Shown: positions 46,701-54,108, counted from the first letter of the stretch. The stretch: DNA of 64,000 nucleotides from Welwitschia mirabilis (GCA_051453625.1 JBOZIK010000001.1:91991118-92055117); one strand, 5' to 3'. Made by a program: numbers and translations. Notes: generated by a model from the sequence alone, not told the origin.

Positions 46701-48646
46701 TCTGCTTTTTCCATCCATTCCTATCTAGGAATAGATCCCGTCAGTTGGCATCCTTCCTACCAGTTCTCAGTTCTATAGAAAAGGTTGTCAACCAGAATAT
46801 ATGTAGAAAAGAGGGAAAATGTGCTTTTTTTAACATGTTTTGGAGCATAAAGCTATGGTAAATTGATGTTTCTTATTTCCAGTGGCTGAATTCTTACTAG
46901 TCAATTGCGTAGACCTACAAATTTAATTATGCTCATAGTGCAAACGCTTGAGAGTGTTTATGTTATAATTGGATTTTGCATATTCATACTATGTCTACGA
47001 AAGTTAAGATTTGTACTAAGTAGTGTAGCTTTAACCTGCATGTAACTGAAATTATCTGTTCTTGTTCATGCTTTGCAATGTTGGTTTCCTTTTCTTTTGC
47101 TAAGAGTTTTGTTTGTTCATAAAGCTGCTGTGTATATGGTATTAACATATTTTAAGATACGATGAAGTAAACTCTCAACATGCCATCCAGTTAGACAACC
47201 TGAGATCATTTGATATGACATTCCAAGTTATAATTTTTTTGCTCTTAGAGTGCGACTTTTGTGTTTGTACCTGCATTTTGTCATGTATGTTTTTCAATAA
47301 GATAACATTTCTGGGTGCTTAGACCTTTCAAATTCATTGCAATTTGTCTTTTGTCTCTCGCAGTCTTATTTTGCTTCTTAAGTTTGCAATCACCTAGTGT
47401 GCATAATTGGACTTCAGAATATTTATATTCACAAAAGGACTTTGATTGATAATAATTGTTACCAAAATCATTTGGCAGTACAATACATGGTACAAACAGA
47501 CATCTAGAGTAGGATATTACTTTCTGTTCATGTTTACAAATTTGCCAAACCAATGGTTGACTAATAACTATTCTGTCAGAATTACAAATTGCAATAGCAA
47601 ATAATAAATTGGTGTTTTAAAGATGGCCAGGCCCATTAGTATACCACAAGCTGATGCCAATATACTTTCTGACAGTGAAATTTGTTGCACAGGTTAAACC
47701 AGGAGTTTTTAGAACACTTGAAAAAAGAAATTGGGACATTGCGATTTGCAGTTAATCGAACTCAGGTGCTATTTTAACTTTTTGCCTAACATGTTCTGTT
47801 TTCATTTTTTTTAATTTCTGAAGATCGATTATTGTTGCAGGAGATAGATGATAGATTGATTGAACTAGAAGCATTGTATAAGATCCTAGTTGAAGGAATA
47901 GGTTAGTTTACTAAGGCCCCTGATGATGTCCACTAACTTGAGAATTTCAGTGATGATCTGTGGTGGCCTATCATATCAATTTATGAAATACATTGCTGCG
48001 TTAAGAGAATTGATTATGTAATTTACTTCTGTTGTTATCTCGTATAACAGTTCTTTCTTTCTTCAGTATTACAAATCATTCTCATTGTGGGTTACTAACT
48101 TGTCAAAACCAGAAGCATATGATAAAATGACATCAGATCTTACTCAAGCAAAAGATAGACTGGCAAACATTTTGTCATCAAAAGATAAAAAAGCGACGGT
48201 ACTATCTTTTATTGATTTTTCTTTTTAAGGGATTCTTATAATGTTCTACATGTTCTTTGAAAAATCAATGACCAAGATATGTATTTATTACAACAAAATG
48301 TTTTATATTTAGTTGTTGGACATGGCTGCAAGAAACGAGCTGGACAGAACATTGCTTGCCCTTCTCGATGAAAATATTGCAGTGGCACAATCTGCTAATC
48401 AAGTGAGAACCTAGTTTCTCTAATTTATATGAATTGTTTCATAGAGTATATCGATTTTACCAACCTTAATCACAGTAAACTTTACAAATTAGTTCAGGAC
48501 TTAGAAGGAGTAGTATAGCTTTAAATTTTATAGTTCTTCATATATGTCTGTTTACCTACAGAAGTTGTGTGTTTTTATTTCAGGATCAAGCAGTTGCATA
48601 TATGGAGAAAATTCGTACCTCTATGTTAAAGTACTTGACTATATGA
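22207..48646 (+). CDS. Conserved plastid-targeted protein of unknown function, 8 exons, 242 aa
   Basis: I assembled this gene from exons 22207-22338, 22439-22564, 22654-22751, 47693-47765, 47841-47901, 48113-48198, 48313-48402 and 48584-48646. All splice phases agree and the frame stays open for 242 codons to TGA. The start ATGGCC has a strong plant context. The first 44 residues (MASLTHAAALSSVQQRF..) are rich in Ser, Ala and Arg with no acidic residue until the end, like a chloroplast transit peptide. The body begins DPEGLLGPPSGGHIARRQ and continues with charged helical sequence: VDYLLETDARDMEFEIARCR, KKEIGTLRFAVNRTQEIDDR, LLALLDENIAVAQS, and a C-terminal MEKIRTSMLKYLTI. This resembles, from memory, a plant-wide family of small uncharacterised chloroplast proteins; I cannot give a reliable locus name. 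It is the only clearly intact host gene in the window. The 24.9 kb third intron is packed with retrotransposons. Confidence 0.8.
22752..23500 (+). other. Start of intron 3, read-through frame
   Basis: If the GC donor is not used, the exon 3 frame stays open to a TAA at 22912-22914, adding NLFYSINTHYFSLLL and ending VVAVNES. That would give a shortened protein of about 172 residues. Beyond 22914 I see no gene. The remaining open frames are short and unlike known domains. Confidence 0.4.
23515..24300. repeat. Diverged tandem duplication, about 430 bp period
   Basis: The sequence at about 23515-23870 matches 23950-24300. Shared runs include GATGGGCAACCAACGAAATGG against GGTGGGCAATCAGCCAAATGG, ATGGCAAGTATAAAAGTCTCCTAGG against ATGGTAAGTATACAAGTGTCCTAGG, and GGTAGTAGAATCTT against GGTGGTAGAATCTT. 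It is non-coding as far as I can see. Confidence 0.6.
24490..25030 (+). other. Acidic open reading region of unclear origin
   Basis: A frame at 24550-24768 reads NEVNEGYLSTNDKKTIVGVP, then a Glu-rich run and ICSSEEDKEGKC, and ends at a stop. The same frame continues as LNDFLEWVRVMKRRNILKW. The second part vaguely resembles the start of a plant gypsy gag (DFLDW..), and the whole could also be the N-terminal part of an env-like ORF. I cannot decide between these. It lies directly left of the LTR at 25035. Confidence 0.25.
25035..26039 (+). repeat. 5' LTR of Sirevirus-like copia copy A
   Basis: The LTR starts TGTTGCAAAG and its last 400 bases closely match 37230-37605, the partial LTR further right. 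Shared stretches include GAAGAGATCATCT, CCATCAGATTTTCTCTCTGTTG and GCTGATTCCTTATTGCTGATTTC. The first third contains repeated GGGACGTCC-type palindromes (25150-25430). The exact 3' end is lost; sequence passes into the primer-binding site at 26040. The open frame at 25500-25880 lies entirely inside this LTR and is not taken as a gene. Confidence 0.65.
26040..26049 (+). other. Primer-binding site of copia copy A
   Basis: TATCAGAGCC is the core of the initiator-tRNA complementary site, with the leading TGG lost. The same context, TATCAGAGCCTAGTTGCTCT, recurs at 30565 in copy B. Confidence 0.7.
26102..29509 (+). pseudogene. Sirevirus-like copia gag-pol remnant, copy A (truncated by gap)
   Basis: Order of parts: gag from ATG 26102 (SSFTKG, then RPPLFSGNNHGHWKSK and DIWEMIVKKYQPP); a first zinc knuckle near 26975 broken by a frameshift; a coiled-coil stretch at 27228-27490 (ELETKLSEANSKIEELSKDL); a second knuckle near 27590 reading C-FF-Y where C-x2-C is expected; protease at 27810 with DRG in place of DSG; the region before integrase (HNLLSISQICDKGN); integrase with HMDLIGP near 28385, RFDRER near 28573 and NGVGERKKR near 28680, so all three acidic residues remain; and the beginning of reverse transcriptase at 29350 (VWNLVPAPSKKH). 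Several stops and frameshifts show it is dead. It ends at the 100-N gap, so RT, RNase H and 3' LTR are not seen. Confidence 0.8.
29510..29609. other. Assembly gap, exactly 100 N
   Basis: A round 100-N run is the usual convention for a gap of unknown size. It separates copia copy A from an inverted LTR, so their true distance and orientation are not established. Confidence 0.9.
29610..30330 (-). repeat. Inverted LTR fragment related to copy A's LTR
   Basis: The minus strand contains GGCTTGGAGAGCCAAACCAC followed by TATAAATTTGGT, the counterpart of GGCTGGTTGCCAAACCACTA and TAAATCCTGG at about 37451-37483. Further right, GGACGTCC and GGACATCC palindromes occur at 30170-30200. It is therefore an LTR of the same general family lying head to head with copy B. 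Its right limit is unclear because copy B's own leader also carries these palindromes (30340-30420). Confidence 0.5.
30562..30573 (+). other. Primer-binding site of copia copy B
   Basis: TTGTATCAGAGC follows an LTR-like end CACTCAACA at 30553. TAGTTGCTCTAG follows, as in copy A. Confidence 0.7.
30625..31579 (+). pseudogene. Sirevirus-like copia gag, copy B
   Basis: The ORF begins MSSSGYSKGQAIIRPSFFTG and continues SNYAHLKMTIFMTSLDPNIW, the N-terminal fold of plant copia gag. Two stops (near 30850), one more near 31000 and a frameshift near 31115 break it. The last part is open (31214-31579) and includes a Glu-rich acidic run and a zinc knuckle, CYECKGFGYVASKC, in which the histidine of C-x2-C-x4-H-x4-C is replaced by tyrosine. 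Gag would form the particle that packages element RNA. Copy A is the closest relative in the window. Confidence 0.75.
31580..33620 (+). pseudogene. Copia copy B: coiled coil, second zinc knuckle, protease, integrase
   Basis: A coiled-coil stretch at 31783-32030 (DELETKLEDTHGKIKSLSLE) is followed by an intact second zinc knuckle at 32127-32168 (CHYCNNNGHIQFFC). The protease site at 32353-32361 is DRG, not DSG, and the preceding Trp codon is a stop. The segment before integrase has LKHNLLSISQICDGGN and LWHRSLGHMS. Integrase keeps HMDVVEPT near 32927 and SDRGGEF near 33118 after a frameshift, but the catalytic Glu stretch reads NGMAKRKN, so Glu has become Lys. It ends with YELWKGKKS and RCFILK. 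The product would have been inactive even without the stops. Confidence 0.78.
33890..35372 (+). pseudogene. Copia copy B: reverse transcriptase and RNase H remnant
   Basis: The reverse transcriptase keeps QMDVKSAFLNG near 34155, with the first catalytic Asp, and YADD at 34407-34418, with the other two, in frames separated by a frameshift. RNase H begins near 34687 (MYRGMIGSLLYVMASRLDIA), has CDVDWAG near 34895 and CDNTSAI near 35122, but AKAKYIA replaces the usual AKAEYIA, so one catalytic Glu is lost. The polyprotein ends about 35372 after DLRQNLGIGVNPHEEWLQVS. Stops and frameshifts are common. Confidence 0.8.
35500..35790 (+). repeat. Palindrome-rich spacer between pol and env-like ORF
   Basis: Variants of GGACGTCYGA recur at least seven times in under 300 bp, for example TTGGATGTCCC, TCAGATGTCC, TTGGACGTCTGAC, TCAGACGTCTGAC and CCGGACATCCGA. 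The same motif family fills the LTR of copy A at 25150-25430. The longest open frame here (35564-35818) is probably incidental. Confidence 0.65.
35939..37002 (+). pseudogene. Env-like third ORF of Sirevirus-like copia (copy B)
   Basis: This ORF lies downstream of RNase H, where Sireviruses carry an env-like gene. It starts MGRSKLVAQRKGKEPASF. After one frameshift it runs through RALVTMVRLFYCNDHLD, then TFRAYGINVEITLDIISEVT and GFPNEG, then VIFQICNHNIVPK, and after a stop near 36533 through ASLPFGGLVIALLM. It ends with an acidic tail (GLEEEEEQSPLALALAEG) and TGA at 37000. The pattern FY.N, then TFR.YG, then VTGFPN.G matches repeat-encoded proteins called putative plant transposon protein. No clear signal peptide or membrane segment is visible, so true envelope function is unproven. 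One frameshift, one further disruption and the stop show it is broken. Confidence 0.65.
37076..37092 (+). other. Polypurine tract
   Basis: GACAAAGGGGGACAAGA follows the env-like ORF by about 75 bases. It matches the ATGACAAAGGGGG form repeated at 39074 in the next element. It would prime plus-strand DNA synthesis. Confidence 0.6.
37230..37650 (+). repeat. Partial 3' LTR matching the end of copy A's LTR
   Basis: About 375 bases match the last part of the LTR at 25035-26039. Only the 3' third is present; the palindrome-rich first part is missing. The end CAATCCTAACA at 37640-37650 fits an LTR terminus. The next sequence is already env-like coding of another element. No target duplication is visible, so recombination or deletion probably removed the rest. 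Confidence 0.6.
37651..38780 (+). pseudogene. Env-like ORF of a second Sirevirus-like element (C)
   Basis: The frame opens with EVIVEVVGLFYANVEIISIR, then FKVTLNTIARVLHIPHGG, the same layout (FYANV, then V..IA.VL.IP..G) as the env-like ORF at 35939. After a stop at 37840 it shifts frame to DWESSTTLRARHLTALYRGL and GHRDDVTLYMLRFLH. It then shows KTLQYGGLIMVMCHHFSIPL, a helical MMDLLTSLHTRMYDQEESQQ and a strongly Glu-rich stretch at 38540-38640. It is broken by several stops and shifts. Its N-terminal part and the upstream pol are not adjacent, so the element was cut on its left. Confidence 0.6.
39074..39090 (+). other. Polypurine tract 1 of element C
   Basis: GACAAAGGGGGAAAGAA follows CTTATCATTGAT. 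A second tract, AAGGGGTAGAT at 39808-39817, lies directly before the LTR. Multiple tracts are described for Sireviruses. Confidence 0.55.
39383..39777 (+). repeat. Solo copia LTR with target-site duplication
   Basis: It starts TGTTGGAAGTGAAGCC and ends TTTTTCTAACA. Inside are TATATAAAGG near 39561 and CCATGTAAATCTGGTGTC near 39716, both typical of short plant copia LTRs. The five bases before are CATTG (39378-39382) and after are TATTG (39778-39782), a near-perfect target duplication. No internal region remains. An 86-N gap (39434-39519) lies within it. Confidence 0.6.
39434..39519. other. Assembly gap, 86 N
   Basis: This is an unknown-base run inside the solo LTR. Confidence 0.95.
39818..40905 (+). 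repeat. 3' LTR of element C (about 1.09 kb)
   Basis: It follows a polypurine tract, starts TGTTGCATCTCTC and ends TAGTCCTAACA. The stretch just before the end (CCATTCACCCCTCCCTTCTA) is common near the 3' end of plant copia LTRs. The first third contains seven exact GTCGAC palindromes between about 40026 and 40215, mostly as GGGGTCGACTGCC. AAGCA follows the LTR, but the matching left target site is not in view. Confidence 0.7.
40906..41600. other. GA-rich microsatellite, gap and unassigned AT-rich sequence
   Basis: A purine-rich run at about 40990-41080 contains a (GA)n tract near 41019-41040, which ends in the 47-N gap at 41082-41128. Microsatellites often cause such breaks. I see no coding content. 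Confidence 0.6.
41082..41128. other. Assembly gap, 47 N
   Basis: This is an unknown-base run directly after the GA-rich microsatellite. Confidence 0.95.
41635..41830. repeat. Minisatellite-like repeat, about 98 bp period
   Basis: GGTTGTAGGTGGAATCTGATT at about 41705 recurs as GGTTGTAGGTAGAATCTGATT at about 41800. Each is preceded by a TGGAATYTGG stretch and several CCTCTAGTG(C)TTTG units. It looks like two long units built from shorter internal repeats. Confidence 0.55.
42218..42227. other. Assembly gap, 10 N
   Basis: A ten-base unknown run inside intron 3. Confidence 0.95.
42228..44430. other. Intron 3 sequence, nothing recognised
   Basis: Short frames such as 42639-42929 and 43346-43597 have no domain I can identify. 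There is a CAAACTGTTGCCCAACC stretch but no LTR pair or RNA gene that I can support. Confidence 0.4.
44440..45110 (+). pseudogene. Ty3/gypsy (chromovirus-like) gag-protease fragment
   Basis: A zinc-knuckle remnant at 44545 reads CFEYHEEGHISCDGPDK, with one of the three cysteines of C-x2-C-x4-H-x4-C lost. About 250 bases later comes a protease core with VCKVVVDSSATAMLLQKEF, then LKLVVIAHPAPYKL, and NIDVHACNLLLGRP near 44960. The order C.V.VDS, then L.L....HP.PY.L, then D.CHLLLGRP is that of plant chromovirus proteases. Frameshifts and stops interrupt it, and no reverse transcriptase follows. It lies within intron 3, 2.6 kb before exon 4. Confidence 0.65.
45111..45860. other. Intron 3 sequence with poly(T) tract
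   Basis: A T-run at about 45291-45304 and otherwise unassigned sequence. It may include part of the LTR belonging to the gypsy fragment, but I see no second copy to prove it. Confidence 0.35.
45861..45920 (+). repeat. Tandem duplication of a TATA-bearing 29-bp unit
   Basis: TTATACCTTAATGGAAGG followed by TTATAAAGG occurs at 45864-45890 and again at 45893-45919, where the second unit ends TTATAAAAGGG. About 100 bases later the sequence has TCTCTCTGCAATAACG, a downstream context common in plant gypsy LTRs. Confidence 0.6.
46381..46550. repeat. 82-bp tandem repeat with overlapping hairpins
   Basis: Two copies (about 46381-46461 and 46461-46545) plus a partial third start ACCTGAA. Within copy 1, AACATACTCTTATGTTA at 46415-46431 pairs perfectly with TAACATAAGAGTATGTT at 46436-46452 around a 4-base loop. 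An alternative 11-bp hairpin, ATACTAACATA (46410-46420) with TATGTTAGTAT (46425-46435), shares its right arm with the larger hairpin's left arm. Confidence 0.8.
46551..47692. other. End of intron 3, nothing recognised
   Basis: No element or ORF with coding character is visible. The acceptor context TTTGTTGCACAG at 47681-47692 is pyrimidine-poor. Confidence 0.4.
47693..48646 (+). CDS. Plastid-protein gene, exons 4-8 (3' block)
   Basis: Exon 4 is 47693-47765, ending CAG before GTGCTA. Exon 5 is 47841-47901, after ATTGTTGCAG and before GTTAGT. Exon 6 is 48113-48198: using the acceptor CCAG at 48109-48112 restores GI-EAYDKM, whereas the stronger-looking TTCTTCAG at 48066 breaks the frame. Exon 7 is 48313-48402, before GTGAGA. 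Exon 8 is 48584-48646, after TATTTCAG and ending ACTATATGA. The introns here are 75, 211, 114 and 181 bases, normal for plants. Confidence 0.8.
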
Positions 48647-48663
48647 CATTAACACCATCCAAT

Positions 48664-50917
48664 TCTGAGAGAGGGCTTATTAAATTTATATGCTTAGGGG
48701 AACTGTTTATACATATACCTTGAAGGGATGCATACAGGAATGAAACGATGACCACATAGTTTCAGGATTCCAAGCAGTTTCTCCAAATCTGTGTACAGCC
48801 AGAGATTGTGAATTAGCTTGTTCTGTAGCACGTCCTCTAAACAGATTCATGTTTATTTAGTTATCTGTTTCGTTTCCTTTATTGCTCCATTGTCTTCTCG
48901 TATAGCCCACTTCATAGCATTACAAACTATGCAAGCTTAATTTGAGAAGCATTGATCATTTCACATGGTACAGGACATACATCCTGGCTCTAACCTTCTA
49001 GTTTCATAAAAAAGAACTTTGATGCTGTGCACCTCTCACATGGTGGTCCTACAAGAGAAAGAGAAGTAAATTTAGAGATAACAAGAAACATTTCTCATTT
49101 TGCAAATTGGAACATTCTAGGTACTTTGTTGATGTGCAGTAGCCAATCAATGCAAATGACAATTTTCAAAGCTGTGTTGATAATGGACTTTAGAATATGG
49201 AAGGGTTAGTACTCTATCCACATTTTACTATTCTGGTGTTTACTGTATTCATTCCTTGGGTTTGAAATTTCGGTTCAGTCATTGCAAAACCAATAATTAC
49301 ATGGCAAGACCAGATTTTTTTATGTGATCTGTAATGTGACCCTTGAAATCATGCCTTAGTGTCACTTTCTTCCTCAAAGTATTCCTATTCACCCATCTTA
49401 ACAAGTTATAGTCTTGAATTGCCATTCAAATCCTTAAGAACCTTCTTTGAATCATCACCACAAGGGCATCCAACATCCAAACTGCTGTGGTCATTGAACT
49501 TCTTGTAGTCATGCAAAATCGTTTGTCATATTTTATAGATGATGAACTTCCACTTTTCATGGAAGCATTTTCTATGGAGCATACATAACTGTGTTTGGTT
49601 TGTCTTTCCCTATAAGCTCAAAATTCCCACACAAACAAGGAGAATCAACATCATTTTCCTGACATTCTAGCATTACCAAGATTTCAGCCAGCATCTTAGC
49701 AAAGCTCCCAGATATTAAAATCTTGCAAATCCCCACAAAGGCTTCAAAGTCTGATCATATATGAGCATATCCAATCTAGCAAGCTTCCTGATCATGTCTT
49801 TTGGGCATGCACAAACCCCTGATTCACTCATTTCATCAAGTTTTATCAATGAATGACCACTTTTCTGTTGCAAAGGCACAATCTTCTTCTACTTCCTTGC
49901 TATGTCTCAAAACTAGTAAACGAGGGAGGTCTCTTATTTTTAGATGCTGCATTCTTATTTCTAATAAAGACTTCTAATTCTCAAAATCAATTGGGGTAAT
50001 TTTCACGATGTTTCAAGTTCACATAAAAGTTTTTTTCCTCCTTTCAACTCTCTCATAGACTTCTCAATGCCCATATCTAGCGAATCCATCTTGTTCTATC
50101 CTTCTCACAGTCCTTGTGATGGAATAAATATAAACCTCAGAGCTTGGCACTAGAAGGATCATCCTTCATCTGCCCTATTTCCAGCTTCGTTACCCAAACT
50201 CATATTAACTTCTATTTTCTCTTCTTAGTTTTTCCCACTTAATACTTTCCAAAAATCTGTCTTTTCTTTCTAATTTGTGTTTATTTGGTCCTCCTAGAGC
50301 ATTGAAAACTTAAAAATTCACATTTATATTAGATCTCTGATGCCACTTTCTTTTTCTTGATTAAGAAGCATCTGACACCCTACATTGCTTGCCTAGTATT
50401 TGTTGGATGCCCAGCCATCCTATATGTCACCACCTTAATGTTAGACATTATATACATTTCATTGTATTAAATGCTTATGCATTTATGATCCTGCAAACTT
50501 AAGGATAGACGTCTACCCACCCTTTTTGGTGGGCAACAAAATTTTTAAGCATCATTCCCTTGGTTCGTTGGGGCCAAAGGTTCTCCTTATGTTCTAATTA
50601 AATTTGGTTGATGCCCTTCTCAAATGTTTTGTTACAATTAGATCACATAGTCATCCCGGACTTTATTTGCCGGCATGCAAATCTAGCAAGTGCTCAAGTC
50701 TAAATCTATCTTAATCCTCAAATATTTCACCTCATTTACCACATATATAATGTCATTACACTTTGCTCTTACTTTCCGAAGTTATTACAATTTTCTTGAA
50801 AAACTCCTCTTCCATATGCTTCACATCTTTCTCAATTCTATGGCTACTTTTGTCTTGAGTCAACCCAACAACATTGTTACCATTGATGAATACCTTAATT
50901 TTTGTGCTAACTTGTGA
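48664..50917. repeat. Tandem duplication unit 1 (2.25 kb), starting in the gene's 3' flank
   Basis: It begins TGAGAGAGGGCTTATTAAATTT 18 bases after the stop codon of the plastid-protein gene and ends GCTAACTTGT. Unit 2 starts immediately afterwards with TGATAGAGGGCTTATTAGATTT. The two align colinearly throughout, with a few percent substitutions and small indels. The unit includes probable 3' UTR, so the duplication postdates or involves the gene. Confidence 0.85.
49440..50230 (-). pseudogene. Degenerate coding-like sequence inside duplication unit 1
   Basis: The minus strand has short in-frame pieces in several frames that look like decayed exons; they are easier to read in unit 2 (see 52160-52940). 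I do not recognise the parent protein. Stops separate the pieces, so a working gene is unlikely. Confidence 0.3.
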
Positions 50918-51178
50918 TAGAGGGCTTATTAGATTTATATGCTTAGGGTAATTGTTTATACGTATACCTTGAAGGCATGCATACAGGAACTAAATGATGA
51001 CCACATAGTTTCAGCATTCCAAGCAGATCTCCAAATCTGTGTACAGCCAGAGATTATGAATTAGCTCGTTTAGTAGTAGATTTCCTAGACAGGTTCATGT
51101 TTATTTAGTTATCTGTTTCTGTTTCCTTTTATTGCTACATTGTCTTCTTGTATAGCCCACTTCATAGCATTACAAACT

Positions 51179-51824
51179 NNNNNNNNNNNNNNNNNNNNNN
51201 NNNNNNNNNNNNNNNNNNNNNNNNNNNNNNNNNNNNNNNNNNNNNNNNNNNNNNNNNNNNNNNNNNNNNNNNNNNNNNNNNNNNNNNNNNNNNNNNNNNN
51301 NNNNNNNNNNNNNNNNNNNNNNNNNNNNNNNNNNNNNNNNNNNNNNNNNNNNNNNNNNNNNNNNNNNNNNNNNNNNNNNNNNNNNNNNNNNNNNNNNNNN
51401 NNNNNNNNNNNNNNNNNNNNNNNNNNNNNNNNNNNNNNNNNNNNNNNNNNNNNNNNNNNNNNNNNNNNNNNNNNNNNNNNNNNNNNNNNNNNNNNNNNNN
51501 NNNNNNNNNNNNNNNNNNNNNNNNNNNNNNNNNNNNNNNNNNNNNNNNNNNNNNNNNNNNNNNNNNNNNNNNNNNNNNNNNNNNNNNNNNNNNNNNNNNN
51601 NNNNNNNNNNNNNNNNNNNNNNNNNNNNNNNNNNNNNNNNNNNNNNNNNNNNNNNNNNNNNNNNNNNNNNNNNNNNNNNNNNNNNNNNNNNNNNNNNNNN
51701 NNNNNNNNNNNNNNNNNNNNNNNNNNNNNNNNNNNNNNNNNNNNNNNNNNNNNNNNNNNNNNNNNNNNNNNNNNNNNNNNNNNNNNNNNNNNNNNNNNNN
51801 NNNNNNNNNNNNNNNNNNNNNNNN
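51179..51824. other. Assembly gap, 646 N
   Basis: The gap interrupts duplication unit 2. Open frames spanning it consist of unknown residues and are not annotated. Confidence 0.95.
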
Positions 51825-52159
51825 TTCTCATTTTGCAAATTGGAACATTCTAGGTACTTTGTTGATGTGCAGTAGCCAATCAATGCAAATGACAATTTTC
51901 AGAGCTATGTTGATAATGGACTTTAGAAGATGGAATGATTAGTACTCTATCCACTCTTTACTATTTTGGTGCTTACCTTATTTATTCATTGGTTTTGAAA
52001 TTTAGGTTCAGTCATCACAAAACCAATAAATTACATTGCAAGACCAGATTTTTCTACATGACCTGTAATGTGACCCTTGAAATCATGCCTTAGTGGTCAA
52101 TTTCTCCCTCATAGCATTCCTATTCACCCGTCTTAACAAGTTATAGTCTTGAATTGCCA

Positions 52160-52940
52160 TTCAAATCCTCAAGAACCTTCTTTGAATCATCACCACTAGG
52201 GCATCGAGATTGCCGTGGTCATTGAACTCCTTATAGTCATGCAAAATCTGTTTGCATATTTCATAGATGATGAACTTCCACTTTTCATGGAAGCGTTTTC
52301 TAGAGCACACATAATTGTCTTTAGTTTGTCTTTCCCTATGAGCCCAAGATTCCCACAGGAACAAGGAGAATCAACTACATTTTCGCGACATTCTAGCATT
52401 CCCAGATTTCAGCCAGCATCTTAGCAAAAGCTCCCAAACACTAAAATCTTGTAAATCCCCACAAAGGCTTCAAAGTCTGATCATCCATGAGCATATCCAA
52501 GCTACCAAGCTTCCTGGTCATGTCTTTTGGGCATGCATGAACCCCTGATGCACTCATTTCTTCAAGTTTTATCAAGGAATGATCACTTTTCTGTTGCAAA
52601 GGCACAAGTTTCTTCTTTTACTTCCCTGCTATTTCTCAAAAATAGTAAACAAGGAAGGTCTCTTATTTTTAGATGCTGCATTCTTATTTCTAATAAGGAC
52701 TTGTAATTCTCAAAATCAATTGGAGTAAGTTTCACGATGTTTCAAGTTCACATAAAAGTTTTTTTTTACCCTTTCAAATCTTTCATAAACCTGGCAATGC
52801 CCATATCTAGTGAATCCATCTTGTTCTATCCTTGTCACAGTCCTTCTGATGGAATAAATTTAAACGTCAAAGCTTGGCACTAAAAGGTCATCCTTCCTCT
52901 CCCACATTTCCAGCTGTACCCAAACTCATATTAACTTCTA
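52160..52940 (-). pseudogene. Degenerate coding-like sequence inside duplication unit 2
   Basis: Minus-strand pieces read, from right to left: NKMDSLDMGIARFMKDLKG; IDFENYKSLLEIRMQHLKIR then DLPCLLFLRNSREVKEE; DHSLIKLEEMSASGVHACPK then DMTRKLGSLDMLMDDQ; and CSCGNLGLIGKDKLKTIMCA. They lie in different frames separated by stops, as expected for an old pseudogene or for exons of a gene with lost splice sites. I do not recognise the family. The matching pieces in unit 1 are equally broken. Confidence 0.35.
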
Positions 52941-53868
52941 TTTTCTCTCGTTAGTTTCCCACTTAATACTTGCCAAAAATCTGTCTTTTATTTCTATCTT
53001 GTGTTTATTTGATCCTCCTAGAGCATTGAGAACTTAAAAATTCACGTTTATATTAGATCTCTGATTCGACTTTCTTTTTCTTGATTAAGAAGGCGTCTGA
53101 CACCCTACATTGCTCACCTAATGTATTTGTTGGGTGCCCAGCCATCCGATATGTCACCACCTTAATGTTAGATATCATATACATTTCTTTGTATTAAATG
53201 CTTATGCATTTGTGATCCTGCAAACTCGAGGATAGACGTCTACCCACCCTTTTTGGTGGGCAACCAAATTTTTAGGCATCATTCCCTTGGTTCGTTGGGG
53301 CCAAAGGTCCTCCTATGTTCTAATTAAATTTGATTGATGCCCTTCTTAAACTTTTTGTTACAATTAGATCACATGGTTGTCTCTGACTTTATCTGCCACC
53401 ATGCAAGTCTAGTAACTGCTCAAGTCTAAATCCATCTTAATCCTCAAATATATCACCTCATGTACGACATTTATAATGTCATTACACTATGCTCTTACTT
53501 TCCGAAGTTATTACAATTATCTTGATATGTCTCCTCTTCCATATGCTTTCACACCTTTCTCAATCGAATGACTACTTTTGTCTTGAGTCAACCCAAGAAC
53601 ATTGTTACCATTGGTGAATACCTTAATTTTTGTGCCAACTTGTGAATGGGTCATGGACTTATTAACTTTATTGGGAAGCAGATATATGCAATAACTTTAC
53701 CACTGACCAACTTACTTATGATCAACTTCGTGTAATGTGAAACCAAATTCTATTTATATTCCCATGCTTGTTATCTTTCTATGTTAATCTCATTTGACTA
53801 GATAAGGTGGATTTAATTGTAACATCACTTTGGGCTGGTTATTAAATTGAGGTAAAAAAGGGGGAATA

Positions 53869-54108
53869 TGATGGTTAAGATGAAGTTAAGTTTTGTTACT
53901 TTAATGTAACTCCTCTTTGATATATATACCTAAGGTTGAGGTGTGTGGAGTGCTTCATAAATGTTTGTATTCTCTAAAGCTTTTGTTTACTAATAAGACC
54001 TTTCCACTAATTTGTTGAGGATGTATGCTAAAGAGGAGTTCAACCTTACTAAATATTTTGTGTTCGCATTAGTTTAGCTTGCTTTTTGCCACTCTTGTTT
54101 GGATAACA
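53869..54108 (+). repeat. Short copia LTR with polypurine tract on its left and primer site on its right
   Basis: It starts TGATGGTTAAG directly after AAAAAAGGGGGAATA and ends TTTGGATAACA. TGGTATTAAAGG, a degenerate primer-binding site, follows at 54111. ATATATATACC near 53918 is a possible TATA region. Having both flanks around one LTR is what unequal recombination between tandem copies would leave. Confidence 0.5.

Larger units (their letters stand above)
22752..47692 (+). other. Intron 3 of the plastid-protein gene, about 24.9 kb, apparent GC-AG
   Basis: The donor side is CCCAG then GCAGAATC and the acceptor side is TTGCACAG then GTTAAACC. Exon 3 ends after two bases of a codon and exon 4 begins with one base, so the joined codon is AGG and the reading frame continues RPR-LNQEF. 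No GT between 22752 and the in-frame stop at 22912 gives the phase exon 4 needs, so GC is the only local donor that works. The intron contains the copia, gypsy and repeat features listed separately between these coordinates. Confidence 0.65.
50918..53642. repeat. Tandem duplication unit 2, with internal gap
   Basis: It is colinear with 48664-50917 and ends GTGCCAACTTGTGA. It contains the 646-N gap at 51179-51824. The sequence before the gap (CATTACAAACT) equals 48918-48928 and the sequence after it (TTCTCATTTTGCAAATTGG) equals 49092-49110. In unit 1 only 163 bases separate these points. Confidence 0.85.

Noticed and set aside
48067-48112. Extended exon 6 starting at 48067 after TTCTTCAG
   Set aside because: It is open in the exon 6 frame but out of phase with exon 5; the CCAG at 48112 restores phase.
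51109-51942. Four overlapping long open frames across 51109-51942
   Set aside because: They consist almost entirely of unknown residues from the 646-N gap.
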